This document shows, piece by piece, positions 36,400 to 45,603 of a DNA stretch of 64,000 nucleotides. The position numbers were made by a program, and so were the translations under genes. Origin of the DNA: Hoeflea prorocentri (GTDB lineage: Bacteria > Pseudomonadota > Alphaproteobacteria > Rhizobiales > Rhizobiaceae). Every line of letters starts with the position of its first letter. The first letter of the stretch is position 1. The stretch lies in contig NZ_JAPJZI010000001.1 in NCBI RefSeq assembly GCF_027944115.1, positions 4,030,001 to 4,094,000 on the forward strand. Reading direction: 5' to 3'. The notes beneath the pieces are model-generated. The model worked only from the letters and a program-made list of their open reading frames with translations, was not told the origin of the DNA and did not search any database.

Positions 36400-36648
36400 T
36401 TGGAGTCAAGCCACAAAACACCGCTTCATCACGTGTGTTAGCCCCCTTTGCTACGCATGCCCGGCGCATAACTGCCATGCAGCAGTGTATTTGGGCTGGT
36501 CATTTTGATTGTGCAGTGCAATAAGCGTGGCGATACTCTCCCACTCGGTCATAAGAAAAACGGAACCGGCCCCTTGTTCAAACCCGCTTATGCGGCGCTT
36601 ACCCAGGCGCTGCCCCTTGTGCGTTCGCCCCGTGCGCTGCGTACCCCC

Positions 36649-38181
36649 ATGACGCCCGACCGTATTCGCATCGAGACCCTGGCGGGCCTGACGGTCGCGC
36701 TCGCGCTGGTTCCTGAAGCCGTCGCCTTCGCATTTGTTGCCGGCGTTCACCCGCTTACCGGGCTCTATGCGGCCTTTATCGTCTGTCTGATCACCTCGCT
36801 CTTCGGCGGCCGACCCGGCATGATCTCCGGCGCGACCGGCGCGCTTGCCGTTGTCATGGTGGCGCTGGTTTCCCAGCACGGTGTCGAATATCTCTTTGCC
36901 GCGGTCATTCTCATGGGCATCATCCAGATTGCCGCCGGCATTTTGCAGCTTGGCAAGTTCATCCGCCTCGTCCCGCATCCGGTGATGCTCGGCTTCGTCA
37001 ACGGCCTTGCGATTGTTATCTTCCTGGCGCAGTTCGAGCAGTTCAAGGTGCCCGCCGCAGACGGCGGCAAGGAATGGATCGGCGGCCTGCCGCTTGCCTT
37101 CATGATAGGCCTCGTCGTTCTGACGATGGTGGTCATCTACCTTGTCCCGAAGGTCACCAAGATCGTTCCCGCGCCGCTCGCCGCGATCGTGGTTGTCGCC
37201 GGGCTGGTAATCGGGTTCGATATTCCAGTGCCGCGTGTCGGCGACATGGCGTCCATCAGCGGCGGCCTGCCGGATTTTGCCATTCCCGCCGTGCCTCTCA
37301 CCTTTGAAACGCTGGAAATCATCTTCCCCTATGCGGTCATCTTTGCAGCCATCGGCCTCATCGAAAGCCTTTTGACCTTCAACCTCGTCGGCGAAAAGAC
37401 CGGTACGCGCGGCGGCGCGTCACAGGAATGCATGGCACAGGGCGGTGCGAATGTGATCACCGGTTTCTTCGGCGGCATGGGCGGCTGCGCCATGATCGGC
37501 CAGTCGATGATCAATGTGGAATCGGGCGCGCGTACCCGGCTTTCCGGGATCACCGCGGCCTTGTTGCTTCTGAGCTTTATCCTCTTTGCATCATCGCTGA
37601 TCGAGCAGATCCCGCTCGCCGCGCTGATCGGCGTCATGTTCATGGTCGTAATCGGAACCTTTGCCTGGAGAAGTTTCACGATCATGGCGCGCGTTCCGCG
37701 CACGGACGCTGCGGTCATTGTCCTCGTCACCATCATCACCGTCATGACGGACCTCGCCATCGCGGTCGTCGCTGGCGTCATCATCTCCGCGCTCGCCTTT
37801 GCCTGGAACAATGCAACGCGCATTCGCGCAATGACGCAGGAAGAAGACGGCGCAAAGACCTATCGCATCGAGGGTCCGCTCTTCTTCGGCTCGGTCTCTG
37901 CGTTTCTGGAGCTTTTCGACCCCAAGGCCGATCCGGAACGGGTGATCGTGGATTTCATGGATTCGCGCGTGGTCGATCAGTCGGCCCTGCAGGCAATCGA
38001 AGCGCTGGCCGCCCGTTATTCCGCCGAAGGAATCAAGCTGGAACTCAAGCACCTTTCGCGCGACTGTCACACGCTTTTGTCACGCGCCGGCCAGTTGATG
38101 GTGGATTCCGACGACGACCCCGACTACGGCGTTGCCGTTCACTACGGTGTGCGTGTCGGCCGTTTCGGCAAGGCGCACTGA
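36649..38181 (+). CDS. SulP-family anion transporter with STAS domain
   Basis: This is a 510-aa polytopic membrane protein. Residues 1-400 hold about 10-12 membrane segments with SulP motifs: LAGLTVALALVPEAVAFAFVAGVHPLTGLYAAF near the start and GGASQECMAQGGANVITGFFGGMGGCAMIGQSMINVESGA in the centre. The last 110 residues form a cytosolic STAS domain (YRIEGPLFFGSVSAFLELF). The family moves sulfate, bicarbonate or dicarboxylates with sodium or protons. ATG 36649 is the family-like start. The frame stays open to a TTG at 36505, which would add 48 unconserved residues. It is divergent from deoC. Confidence 0.92.
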   Translation: MTPDRIRIETLAGLTVALALVPEAVAFAFVAGVHPLTGLYAAFIVCLITSLFGGRPGMISGATGALAVVMVALVSQHGVEYLFAAVILMGIIQIAAGILQLGKFIRLVPHPVMLGFVNGLAIVIFLAQFEQFKVPAADGGKEWIGGLPLAFMIGLVVLTMVVIYLVPKVTKIVPAPLAAIVVVAGLVIGFDIPVPRVGDMASISGGLPDFAIPAVPLTFETLEIIFPYAVIFAAIGLIESLLTFNLVGEKTGTRGGASQECMAQGGANVITGFFGGMGGCAMIGQSMINVESGARTRLSGITAALLLLSFILFASSLIEQIPLAALIGVMFMVVIGTFAWRSFTIMARVPRTDAAVIVLVTIITVMTDLAIAVVAGVIISALAFAWNNATRIRAMTQEEDGAKTYRIEGPLFFGSVSAFLELFDPKADPERVIVDFMDSRVVDQSALQAIEALAARYSAEGIKLELKHLSRDCHTLLSRAGQLMVDSDDDPDYGVAVHYGVRVGRFGKAH

Positions 38182-38185
38182 GTGC

Positions 38186-38812
38186 CTAACGCTCCTGCAG
38201 AGCCAACCGGACGCCGAGTGCGCAATAGATTGCGCCGGTGAATTTGCCCTGCCATCGCAGTATGGTGGGGTTGCGCCGCAGGAACCGGCCGACGCCGCCT
38301 GCGCAGGCCGCGACCACCATGGTGCTGACAAGCCCCATGGCGACGAACAGCAGACCCAATATCGTCAGTTGCAGCGCGACCGCGCCGTTCTCCGGCTTCA
38401 CGAATTGCGGCAGGAAAGCGAGAAAGAACATGGCCGATTTCGGATTGAGCACCTCGGCCAGAACGGCCTGACGCATCGCCTGCCTGGCCGTGATCCGCGG
38501 AGCGCCTTCCAGCCCCGCGACATGAGGCCTTTCCAGGATCGCGCGGATGCCGAGATAGATCAGATAGGCCGCACCCGCATATTTGATCAGGCTGAAGAGA
38601 AAAGCCGATGCGAGGATAATTGCGGAAAGGCCAAGTACGACCATTGCCGTGTGGATGACATCGCCGATGGCGATGCCAAGCCCCGTTGCCATACCAACGC
38701 GCGTGCCGGAACTTGATGCCCTCGCAAGCGTCAAAAGAACCGCCGGCCCCGGTATGAAAACGAAGCCAAGCAGAATGGCGAGGTAGGTCAGAAGCGTTGT
38801 CTGGTCGATCAT
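38186..38812 (-). CDS. LysE/RhtB-family amino-acid exporter
   Basis: This 208-aa integral membrane protein has six hydrophobic segments. The N-terminal signature is LLGFVFIPGPAVLLTLARASSSGTRVGMATGLGIAIGD, which includes the family-typical PGP. It should export an amino acid or homoserine-like compound driven by the proton gradient; the substrate is unknown. It is convergent with the SulP gene with four bases between the stop codons, and 15 bases downstream of the SDR gene on the same strand. Confidence 0.9.
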   Translation of the reverse strand: MIDQTTLLTYLAILLGFVFIPGPAVLLTLARASSSGTRVGMATGLGIAIGDVIHTAMVVLGLSAIILASAFLFSLIKYAGAAYLIYLGIRAILERPHVAGLEGAPRITARQAMRQAVLAEVLNPKSAMFFLAFLPQFVKPENGAVALQLTILGLLFVAMGLVSTMVVAACAGGVGRFLRRNPTILRWQGKFTGAIYCALGVRLALQER

Positions 38813-38827
38813 CTAGGAAACTGCCGG

Positions 38828-39577
38828 CTAGACGTGCTGCCCGCCATTGATGTGAATTTCGCTGCCGGTGACGTAAGAAGACGCTTCGGTACACAGAAAA
38901 TGGATCGTCTCGGCCACCTCCTCGGTCGAACCAAGGCGCCTGAGCGGAATATTCTCGACAATCTTCTCGGTTCCGGGCGACAGGATCGCCGTTTCGATCT
39001 CTCCCGGCGCAATCGCATTGACCCTTATGCCATGGGGTCCGAAATCGGCCGCCATCTCACGCGTCAATGATGCCAGCGCAGCCTTTGAGGTCGCATAGGC
39101 TGTCCCGGCAAAGGGATGGACACGCGAGCCGGCGATGGAGGTTACATTGACGATCGAGCCGTTTGCTGCGGCCAGTTCCTTGAAGAGGCCACGCGCCAGC
39201 AGAATGGGCGCAAAGAAATTCACCTGAAAGACATCGCGCCATGTATGCATCGGCGTTTCCAGCGAATTGAGCCTTTCACCTTCGGCTGTTTTCGGTGATA
39301 TACCCGCATTGTTGACCAGCGCATGCAGCTGGCCGCCTTCCTTTTCCAGCCGGTGACGGATTTCAGCGACAGCACTGCCAACATCCTCGGGATCGGACAG
39401 ATCAATCTTGATGTGGTCCTCGGGGCCGGCCGGCCAGGGGCAGTTTTCGGCAAAATCCTGCCGCGAGCAGGTAATGACGCGCCAGCCCGCGGCTGAAAAC
39501 CGCTTGACGGTCGCGTGACCGATGCCCCGGCTCGCGCCGGTCAGAACCAAGGTCCTGCGGCCCTGCTCCTTACTCAT
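38828..39577 (-). CDS. short-chain dehydrogenase/reductase (classical SDR)
   Basis: This is a 249-aa NAD(P)-dependent oxidoreductase. Classical motifs appear in order: TGASRGIGHATV (cofactor loop), ALVNNAGIS, SIVNVTSIAG (catalytic Ser) and YATSKAAL (catalytic Tyr and Lys). ATG 39577 is supported by GGAGGT upstream and MSKEQGRRTLVLTGASRGIG. The longer open frame to 39829 has no family support. The substrate is unknown. It may share a transcript with the LysE-type exporter gene just downstream. Confidence 0.92.
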   Translation of the reverse strand: MSKEQGRRTLVLTGASRGIGHATVKRFSAAGWRVITCSRQDFAENCPWPAGPEDHIKIDLSDPEDVGSAVAEIRHRLEKEGGQLHALVNNAGISPKTAEGERLNSLETPMHTWRDVFQVNFFAPILLARGLFKELAAANGSIVNVTSIAGSRVHPFAGTAYATSKAALASLTREMAADFGPHGIRVNAIAPGEIETAILSPGTEKIVENIPLRRLGSTEEVAETIHFLCTEASSYVTGSEIHINGGQHV

Positions 39578-39713
39578 CGTATACCTCCGGACGGAATTGC
39601 ATTTGATCTTTATGTAACGCAAGCAACCCGCGATAGCGAGGGGCGGTATCAGATTCACCTCACGGCAACGCTTCATTTTTGTCGCCAAAGGCTTTAGAGC
39701 GGAGAGCGAAACG

Positions 39714-42191
39714 ATGACCCATATGCTTCCAGAACTCCCCGTCAGCGAAGCCGTTCCGGCGCTGCTTGCCGCGCTTGAGGAGCGCGGCTCTGCCGTCCTT
39801 GCCGCACCGCCCGGGGCCGGCAAGACCACCCTTGTGCCGTTACACCTTCTGAATGCATCCTGGCGAAAGGACGGCCGGATCCTGGTGCTTGAACCACGAC
39901 GGCTTGCAGCGCGGGCAAGCGCCCGGCAAATGGCGCGGCTGATTGGCGAGGAGGTGGGCGAAACCGTCGGCTACCGCACCCGGCTGGATACGCGGGTCAG
40001 CGGCAGGACCCGCATTGAGGTCGTGACGGAGGGCATTTTCAGCCGCATGGCGCTTGCCGACCCGGAACTGCCCGGCGTTGCAGCCGTTCTTTTCGACGAG
40101 TACCACGAACGGTCCCTTGAGGCCGATTTCGGGCTGGCGCTCGCTCTTGAGGTGAAGTCGGCGCTGCGCGAAGACCTTCGGCTTCTTGTCATGTCGGCAA
40201 CGCTCGATGTGGCGCGTGTCAGCCAGCTCATGGACGGTGCAACCATTATCGAAAGCCGCGGTCGTGCCTTTCCTGTTGCCATACGATACCGCGAGCGTAA
40301 ACCGACCGAGCGGATCGAAGCGGTCATGCATGCGGCAATTGTCGAGGCTTTCGGCCGGGAAACCGGATCAATCCTGGCTTTCCTGCCCGGTCAGGGCGAA
40401 ATCCGCCGCACGGCCGAACTGCTTCAAAATGACAATCTCAAGGCCGTCATCGCGCCGCTCTATGGGGACCTTTCCGCCAAGGAGCAGGATGCCGCCATAC
40501 GACCGCCGACGAAAGGTCAGCGAAAGATCGTGCTGGCAACGGCAATCGCCGAAACCTCGATTACCATCGATGGCATACGCATTGTCATCGATAGCGGGCT
40601 GCAGCGCCTGCCCGTGTTCGAACCGTCGACCGGCATTACCCGGCTGGAAACGGTTCGCGCATCAAGGGCCTCGGCAAACCAACGGGCCGGGCGTGCCGGC
40701 CGAACGGAACCCGGCATTGCTGTCCGCCTTTGGCGCGAGGAGCAAACGGCGGCCTTGCCGGAGTTCACCCCGCCGCAAATGCTGGCCAGCGATCTGAGCG
40801 GCCTCATCCTCGACTGCGCGGCATGGGGGGTGACGGATCCGGCTTCCATGCGTTTCATCGACCCTCCGCCGGGACCGGCGATTGCCGAAGCACGCAGCCT
40901 GCTTCAAACACTCGGTGCACTCGATGAAGCCGGCCATCTGAGCGAAAAAGGCCGGACGATGCGCACACTTGGATTGCCCGTGCGGCTTGCGGCCATGGTC
41001 TCGGATGCAGCGCGTCAGGGATCGGCCCATGACGCCGCCGAGCTTGCAGTGCTGATGAGCGAACAGGGCCTTGGCGGCCCGTCCATCGATCTTGACGGGC
41101 GCTGGCGGCAATTCCGCCGCGCCAGCGACAAGCGGGCAAAGAGCGCCCGTTCACTGGCAAAACGCATCGCACAAATTGTTGGCGGCAAGAATGAAGGCGA
41201 AACCGGGTTTGTGCCGGAGGCCGGGCCCTTTCTTCTGAGCGGATTTTCAGACCGGGTCGCGCGCCGTCGCGGCGATATGGACGGAAAGACGCGGTTTTCG
41301 CTCGCCAACGGCAGGGGTGCTTTTGTCGAGGAGCATTCCGGGTTGGCAAAGGAGCCCTATATCGTGGTTGCCGATCTGACGGGAAAGGCTGCTTCGCAAC
41401 GGATCTTGTCAGCCGCACGGATTGACGCGCAAACCATCGAAACGGAACTCGCCGACAAGATGTCCGAGGCCGAAGAGGTCACCTTCGAGCGGGATACACG
41501 CAGCGTACGTGGACGGCGTGTCCGGCGCCTCGGTGCCCTCATTGTCGATCAACAGCCGCTTCAAACGCCCTCGCCCGACGCGGTGGCCGATGCGCTGGCG
41601 GACGGCGTGCGCCTTTGCGGCATCGATGCACTCCCCTGGTCATCTTCGGCCAAGCAGTTGCGCGGTCGCCTTGACTGGTTGAGACGAACGCAGGGCGAGC
41701 CATGGCCGGACATGTCCGATGGCGCATTGCTTGACTGTCTCGACCAATGGTTCCTGCCCTTCCAACCGGGTTGCATGGCGTTTGGCCGCATTGCGCCGGA
41801 AAGCCTTGCCAACGGGCTCATGTCTCTTGTGCCTTTCGACCTGCAGCGCGACATCGACCGATTGGCGCCCAGGCAATTCCAGACACCGGCCGGCTCAAAC
41901 CTTGCGATCCGATATGAGGAAGACGAGCCGGTGCTGAGCGTGAGGGTCCAGGAGCTTTTCGGCCTGCGTGAACATCCGGCCCTTGCGAACGGCACGGTAC
42001 CTCTTGTACTGGAACTGCTCTCGCCGGCACAGCGGCCAATCCAGAAAACCCGCGACCTGCCCGGCTTCTGGGCAGGATCCTGGGCAGATGTCAGAGCCGA
42101 CATGCGGGGCCGGTACCCCAAGCACCCTTGGCCTCAGGACCCGGCAACGGCCGAACCGACACGGCGTGTCAAAAGCAAAAGCAAACAGTAA
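39714..42191 (+). CDS. hrpB: ATP-dependent helicase HrpB
   Basis: This is an 825-aa DEAH-type helicase. The N-terminus has the Walker A APPGAGKTT. Motif II appears as DEYHERSLEADFGLAL, followed by VMSATLD. The second RecA domain has AETSITIDGIRIVIDSG and RAGRAGRTEPG (motif VI). The C-terminal half is the HrpB-specific region. HrpB is widespread but its RNA or DNA target is undefined. It is transcribed with, and 30 bases upstream of, the ActS/RegB gene. It is divergent from the SDR gene. Confidence 0.96.
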   Translation: MTHMLPELPVSEAVPALLAALEERGSAVLAAPPGAGKTTLVPLHLLNASWRKDGRILVLEPRRLAARASARQMARLIGEEVGETVGYRTRLDTRVSGRTRIEVVTEGIFSRMALADPELPGVAAVLFDEYHERSLEADFGLALALEVKSALREDLRLLVMSATLDVARVSQLMDGATIIESRGRAFPVAIRYRERKPTERIEAVMHAAIVEAFGRETGSILAFLPGQGEIRRTAELLQNDNLKAVIAPLYGDLSAKEQDAAIRPPTKGQRKIVLATAIAETSITIDGIRIVIDSGLQRLPVFEPSTGITRLETVRASRASANQRAGRAGRTEPGIAVRLWREEQTAALPEFTPPQMLASDLSGLILDCAAWGVTDPASMRFIDPPPGPAIAEARSLLQTLGALDEAGHLSEKGRTMRTLGLPVRLAAMVSDAARQGSAHDAAELAVLMSEQGLGGPSIDLDGRWRQFRRASDKRAKSARSLAKRIAQIVGGKNEGETGFVPEAGPFLLSGFSDRVARRRGDMDGKTRFSLANGRGAFVEEHSGLAKEPYIVVADLTGKAASQRILSAARIDAQTIETELADKMSEAEEVTFERDTRSVRGRRVRRLGALIVDQQPLQTPSPDAVADALADGVRLCGIDALPWSSSAKQLRGRLDWLRRTQGEPWPDMSDGALLDCLDQWFLPFQPGCMAFGRIAPESLANGLMSLVPFDLQRDIDRLAPRQFQTPAGSNLAIRYEEDEPVLSVRVQELFGLREHPALANGTVPLVLELLSPAQRPIQKTRDLPGFWAGSWADVRADMRGRYPKHPWPQDPATAEPTRRVKSKSKQ

Positions 42192-42221
42192 GATTGCAAA
42201 AACCCGAACTGACGGACTGCC

Positions 42222-43514
42222 ATGGACTACTCCGAACACCCCGCTGAAACCCGTTATGCCGACCATTTGAGGATGCGCACGCTCATCCGGTTGCGCACAC
42301 TGGCCATTATCGGCCAGAGCGTCACCGTTCTGGGCGTTGCCTATGGTTTCGAGTTTCCGCTGCCTGTCGCCTCCTGTTTTCTGCTGATCGCCTGCCTGGC
42401 ACTGATCAATATCGCGCTGCGCATTCGCTATCCCAAGGCACACCGTCTCAGCCCCACAATGTCGACGGTTGTTCTCGGCCTCGACATGCTGCAACTTTTC
42501 GGCCTGCTGTTTTTGACAGGCGGTCTGGTCAATCCATTCTCGGTTCTGGTGTGTGTTCCGGTGATCGTTGCGGCGGCTTCGCTGCCGCCGCGCAACATTG
42601 TCGTTCTCGGTGTTATCGCGGTGCTGGCGGTCACGGTGCTTGCGGTCTATCACCGGCCGCTGCCATGGTATCCTGGCCCGCCGTTCGAGCCGCCCTGGGT
42701 GCTTATTACGGGAAACTGGATCGCGATCGTATCAATGGCCGCCTTCTCCGCCTTTTACGCCTATCGTGTCTCCGCCGAGGCCGAGGAACTTGCGGACGCG
42801 CTGATGGCAACGGAGTTTACGCTGCAGCGCGAACAGCACTTGTCGGCACTGGACGGCCTTGCCGCGGCGGCGGCTCACGAACTCGGAACGCCGCTGGCAA
42901 CAATTACCGTTGTGGCGCGTGAGATGGAGCGGGCCCTCGGGGACGACGAGCAATATGGCGAAGATGTGCATCTGCTGCGGTCCCAGAGCGAACGGTGCCG
43001 TGACATCATGCGCCGGCTTACCACCCTATCCTCGGACGAAGAAGCTCTCATAAGCCGGCTTCCGCTTTCCTCGCTGATTGAGGAAGTCATCGCCCCGCAT
43101 CGTGAATTCGGCGTCGATATCAAGGTCAGACACACAGCAGACCCGCAGGACGATCCGGTCGGTCAGCGCAACGCAGGCATCCTTTACGGCCTTGGCAATC
43201 TTTTGGAGAATGCTGTCGATTTCGCCAAGTCGGAGGTCGAAGTGGAAACCGAATGCACCGCCGACAAGGTCTCCATACGCATCAGCGATGACGGACCGGG
43301 TTTCCCCGCCGTTGTGCTGTCGCGGATCGGCGATCCTTATGTAACCCGGCGCAATCACAGCAGCGAGCCAAGCGCAGGCGGGCTGGGGCTTGGCCTCTTC
43401 ATTGCCAAGACCTTGCTGGAGCGTTCGGGCGCCAGCCTGAAATTCCACAACCGGAATGGCCGCAGCGCAAATGTGACGGTCACCTGGCCGCGAGCGGCGA
43501 TGGAAGTCGCATAG
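42222..43514 (+). CDS. actS: ActS/PrrB/RegB-type redox-sensing histidine kinase
   Basis: This 430-aa membrane kinase has six hydrophobic segments in the first 180 residues. The quinone-site heptapeptide GGLVNPF is at 100-106, matching the GGxxNPF known in RegB. The H-box AAAAHELGTPLATI follows with His219, and the redox-active Cys appears as Cys259 in SERCRDIM. The catalytic domain ends with GNLLENAVDFA, SDDGPGF and GGLGLGLFIAKT. It should sense quinone redox state and phosphorylate the regulator encoded 93 bases downstream, controlling respiratory and redox genes. Names ActS, RegB and PrrB are equivalent. Confidence 0.95.
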   Translation: MDYSEHPAETRYADHLRMRTLIRLRTLAIIGQSVTVLGVAYGFEFPLPVASCFLLIACLALINIALRIRYPKAHRLSPTMSTVVLGLDMLQLFGLLFLTGGLVNPFSVLVCVPVIVAAASLPPRNIVVLGVIAVLAVTVLAVYHRPLPWYPGPPFEPPWVLITGNWIAIVSMAAFSAFYAYRVSAEAEELADALMATEFTLQREQHLSALDGLAAAAAHELGTPLATITVVAREMERALGDDEQYGEDVHLLRSQSERCRDIMRRLTTLSSDEEALISRLPLSSLIEEVIAPHREFGVDIKVRHTADPQDDPVGQRNAGILYGLGNLLENAVDFAKSEVEVETECTADKVSIRISDDGPGFPAVVLSRIGDPYVTRRNHSSEPSAGGLGLGLFIAKTLLERSGASLKFHNRNGRSANVTVTWPRAAMEVA

Positions 43515-43607
43515 GGCCGGTGCGAATCCACCTTTGTATATATTGGCTTTTTTTCGCAACAGCTTTATGTGGTAGCCTAGAGCGCGTTTGAGGGATCTCT
43601 TCTCAAG

Positions 43608-44177
43608 ATGAACACACAGACTATCAACGAAAGCCAACTCGAACTGATCGGAGACGATCGGTCTCTGCTCATCGTCGATGATGACGGACCGTTTCTGCGC
43701 CGCCTCGGGCGGGCGATGGAAATTCGCGGTTTTGCGGTTGAGCTTGCCGAATCGGTTGCCGCCGGCCGTGCCTCGGTCAAAGCGGCGCCACCAAAATACG
43801 CGGTTGTCGATCTCAGACTGGGCGACGGCAACGGCCTCGAGCTGATCGAAGATATACGCAAGATGCGCGAAGACACGCGCATCGTCATGCTGACCGGCTA
43901 CGGCAATATCGCAACGGCCGTGAACGCGGTGAAACTCGGCGCCATCGATTATCTCGCCAAGCCGGCCGATGCCGACGAGGTTTTCGCGGCCCTAACCCGC
44001 AAGCCCGGGGAGAAGGCGGAGCCACCGGAAAACCCGATGTCAGCCGATCGCGTGCGCTGGGAGCACATTCAAAGGGTCTATGAAATGTGCGACAGGAACG
44101 TTTCGGAGACAGCGCGCCGGCTTAATATGCACCGCCGGACCCTGCAGCGCATTCTCGCCAAGAGAGCCCCTCGCTAG
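43608..44177 (+). CDS. actR: ActR/PrrA/RegA-type response regulator
   Basis: This 189-aa response regulator has an N-terminal receiver domain (residues 18-130) with the acidic pocket LIVDDDGPF and phospho-acceptor Asp68 in VVDLRLGDGNGLEL. Conserved MLTGYGNIATAV and the Lys in YLAKPAD are present. A proline linker leads to a Fis-type HTH: HIQRVYEMCDRNVSETARRLNMHRRTLQRILAKR, the typical C-terminus of RegA proteins. It is the cognate partner of the kinase upstream. It is convergent with mmcB, whose stop is only six bases away. Confidence 0.96.
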   Translation: MNTQTINESQLELIGDDRSLLIVDDDGPFLRRLGRAMEIRGFAVELAESVAAGRASVKAAPPKYAVVDLRLGDGNGLELIEDIRKMREDTRIVMLTGYGNIATAVNAVKLGAIDYLAKPADADEVFAALTRKPGEKAEPPENPMSADRVRWEHIQRVYEMCDRNVSETARRLNMHRRTLQRILAKRAPR

Positions 44178-44183
44178 ATCGCT

Positions 44184-44669
44184 TCAGCGTTCCAACTGGC
44201 CGTAGGCTGTCTGCTCGGCGATCAGCAGACGATCGGCACCGACGCGTGCAAATCGAAGCGTCAGCGCCTTGCGTGTGGCCGGCGCGAGCTTGTGCTCCGG
44301 GGCTTGACGGACAATCTCGGCGCCAAAACCATCCGACAGGATCATGCCGCAATCGGGCGGGAAAATATCCAGCGGCACGTCCGGATGGGTGGCAAAGAAC
44401 AGCCTGTCGCAATGCTGTCGATAATCCGGCCATTTGCTGTCCGCACGCAAGTCTTCGATCGAGGACTTTATCTCGACTATCCAGATCTCGCCCTTTTCCG
44501 ACAATGAAATGAGATCCGCGCGCCTGCCGCTTGCAAGACCCAGTTCGGGCAGGACGGCATGTCTCAAGTCGCCGAACAGCCGCTGAACGCCACGGCGTAC
44601 AAGCAGGGCACGTTCGGACTGGCGCCCATCGACCAGCGTGGGCTCGGGATGCGGCGAGACAATTGGCAT
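44184..44669 (-). CDS. mmcB: MmcB family DNA repair protein
   Basis: This 161-aa protein matches the alphaproteobacterial MmcB family, first described as an SOS-induced DNA damage gene in Caulobacter. A PD-(D/E)xK nuclease-like core is visible: GRRADLISLSEKGEIWIVEIKSS contains the Asp and the ExK motif, followed by WPDYRQHCDRLFFATHPD. The opening RQSERALLVRRGVQRLF is typical. The gene stands alone, convergent with actR. No LexA box was recognised upstream. Confidence 0.9.
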   Translation of the reverse strand: MPIVSPHPEPTLVDGRQSERALLVRRGVQRLFGDLRHAVLPELGLASGRRADLISLSEKGEIWIVEIKSSIEDLRADSKWPDYRQHCDRLFFATHPDVPLDIFPPDCGMILSDGFGAEIVRQAPEHKLAPATRKALTLRFARVGADRLLIAEQTAYGQLER

Positions 44670-44885
44670 TCAAATGACCTGTTTGCTGGTAAGCTGTCAT
44701 GCGCGGCGGTTCTTGGCAAGGCCGGCAAGGCGTTGCAGGAATGCCATATCCGGCGCCGATCTGGCCGCTCACGAATTATTTACGACGTGACAACTCTTGA
44801 AATGGCTGCGGTAATAAAAAATAAACCATAAAAGTAAATTGTCCGTACGGGAATACACCTGTCAAAGGACAGTAGAGGGGCCAAA

Positions 44886-45530
44886 ATGAACTTGCGTAAA
44901 GCCATTTCGGGAATTGGTATCGCTGCCATGCTGGCGCTCGCCGGCTGCGTGAGCGGCGGGCCGGAGCTGACCCAGGAAATCTTCACCAGCGAATACGGTT
45001 CGGTAAAGGACGGCGGTTACAAGATCCCGGCAGTACCGATCAGTCGGGTGCCAAAACAGTATCACCGTCAGATCGTCACATACTATACGCCTGAAAAACC
45101 GGGCACGATCATCGTCAATACGCGCAAGCGTTTCCTTTACTATGTGCTTCCCGGAAACAAGGCGGTACGCTATGGCATCGGTGTCGGACGCGCCGGTTTC
45201 GAATGGGAAGGCGAGGCCTATGTCTCATGGAAACAGCCCTGGCCGCGCTGGCATCCGCCGAAAGAAATGATCGAACGCGAACCACGGCTGAAGAAATACG
45301 CCAATGGCGGGCAGGCTCCGGGACTGAAAAACCCGCTTGGGGCAAGGGCGCTTTACCTGTTCGACAAGGACGGAAACGACACGCTCTACCGCCTCCACGG
45401 CTCACCGGAATGGAATTCCATCGGCACCGCCGCGTCATCCGGCTGCATCCGGCTGATGAACCAGGATGTGATCGACCTCTACAATCGGGTCAAGCCCGGT
45501 CGCAGCGCACGGGTCGTCGTGATCCAGTAA
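44886..45530 (+). CDS. L,D-transpeptidase (YkuD domain), predicted lipoprotein
   Basis: This is a 214-aa exported protein with a lipoprotein signal (GIAAMLALAGC, lipid Cys21). The YkuD domain covers most of the remainder: PGTIIVNTRKRFLYYVLP, YGIGVGRAGFEW, then HGSPEWNSIGTAASSGCIRLMN with catalytic Cys187. It is a close relative of the enzyme at 28145; both share the RYGxGxGRAGFEW and SSGC stretches. It would crosslink peptidoglycan or tether outer-membrane proteins to it in the periplasm. A strong terminator follows at 45551-45589. Confidence 0.93.
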   Translation: MNLRKAISGIGIAAMLALAGCVSGGPELTQEIFTSEYGSVKDGGYKIPAVPISRVPKQYHRQIVTYYTPEKPGTIIVNTRKRFLYYVLPGNKAVRYGIGVGRAGFEWEGEAYVSWKQPWPRWHPPKEMIEREPRLKKYANGGQAPGLKNPLGARALYLFDKDGNDTLYRLHGSPEWNSIGTAASSGCIRLMNQDVIDLYNRVKPGRSARVVVIQ

Positions 45531-45550
45531 CAGCCTGAGACCAGTCCAAC

Positions 45551-45589
45551 AAAAAGCCGCCCGGACATACATCCGGGCGGCTTTTTTTT
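45551..45589. terminator. strong bidirectional rho-independent terminator
   Basis: Perfect 10-bp stem GCCGCCCGGA / TCCGGGCGGC with a six-base loop (45556-45581), followed by eight T on the plus strand and preceded by five A. It ends the L,D-transpeptidase gene and, on the other strand, the molybdenum hydroxylase operon. Confidence 0.93.
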
Positions 45590-45603
45590 CGGTTCCGTTC
45601 GGA

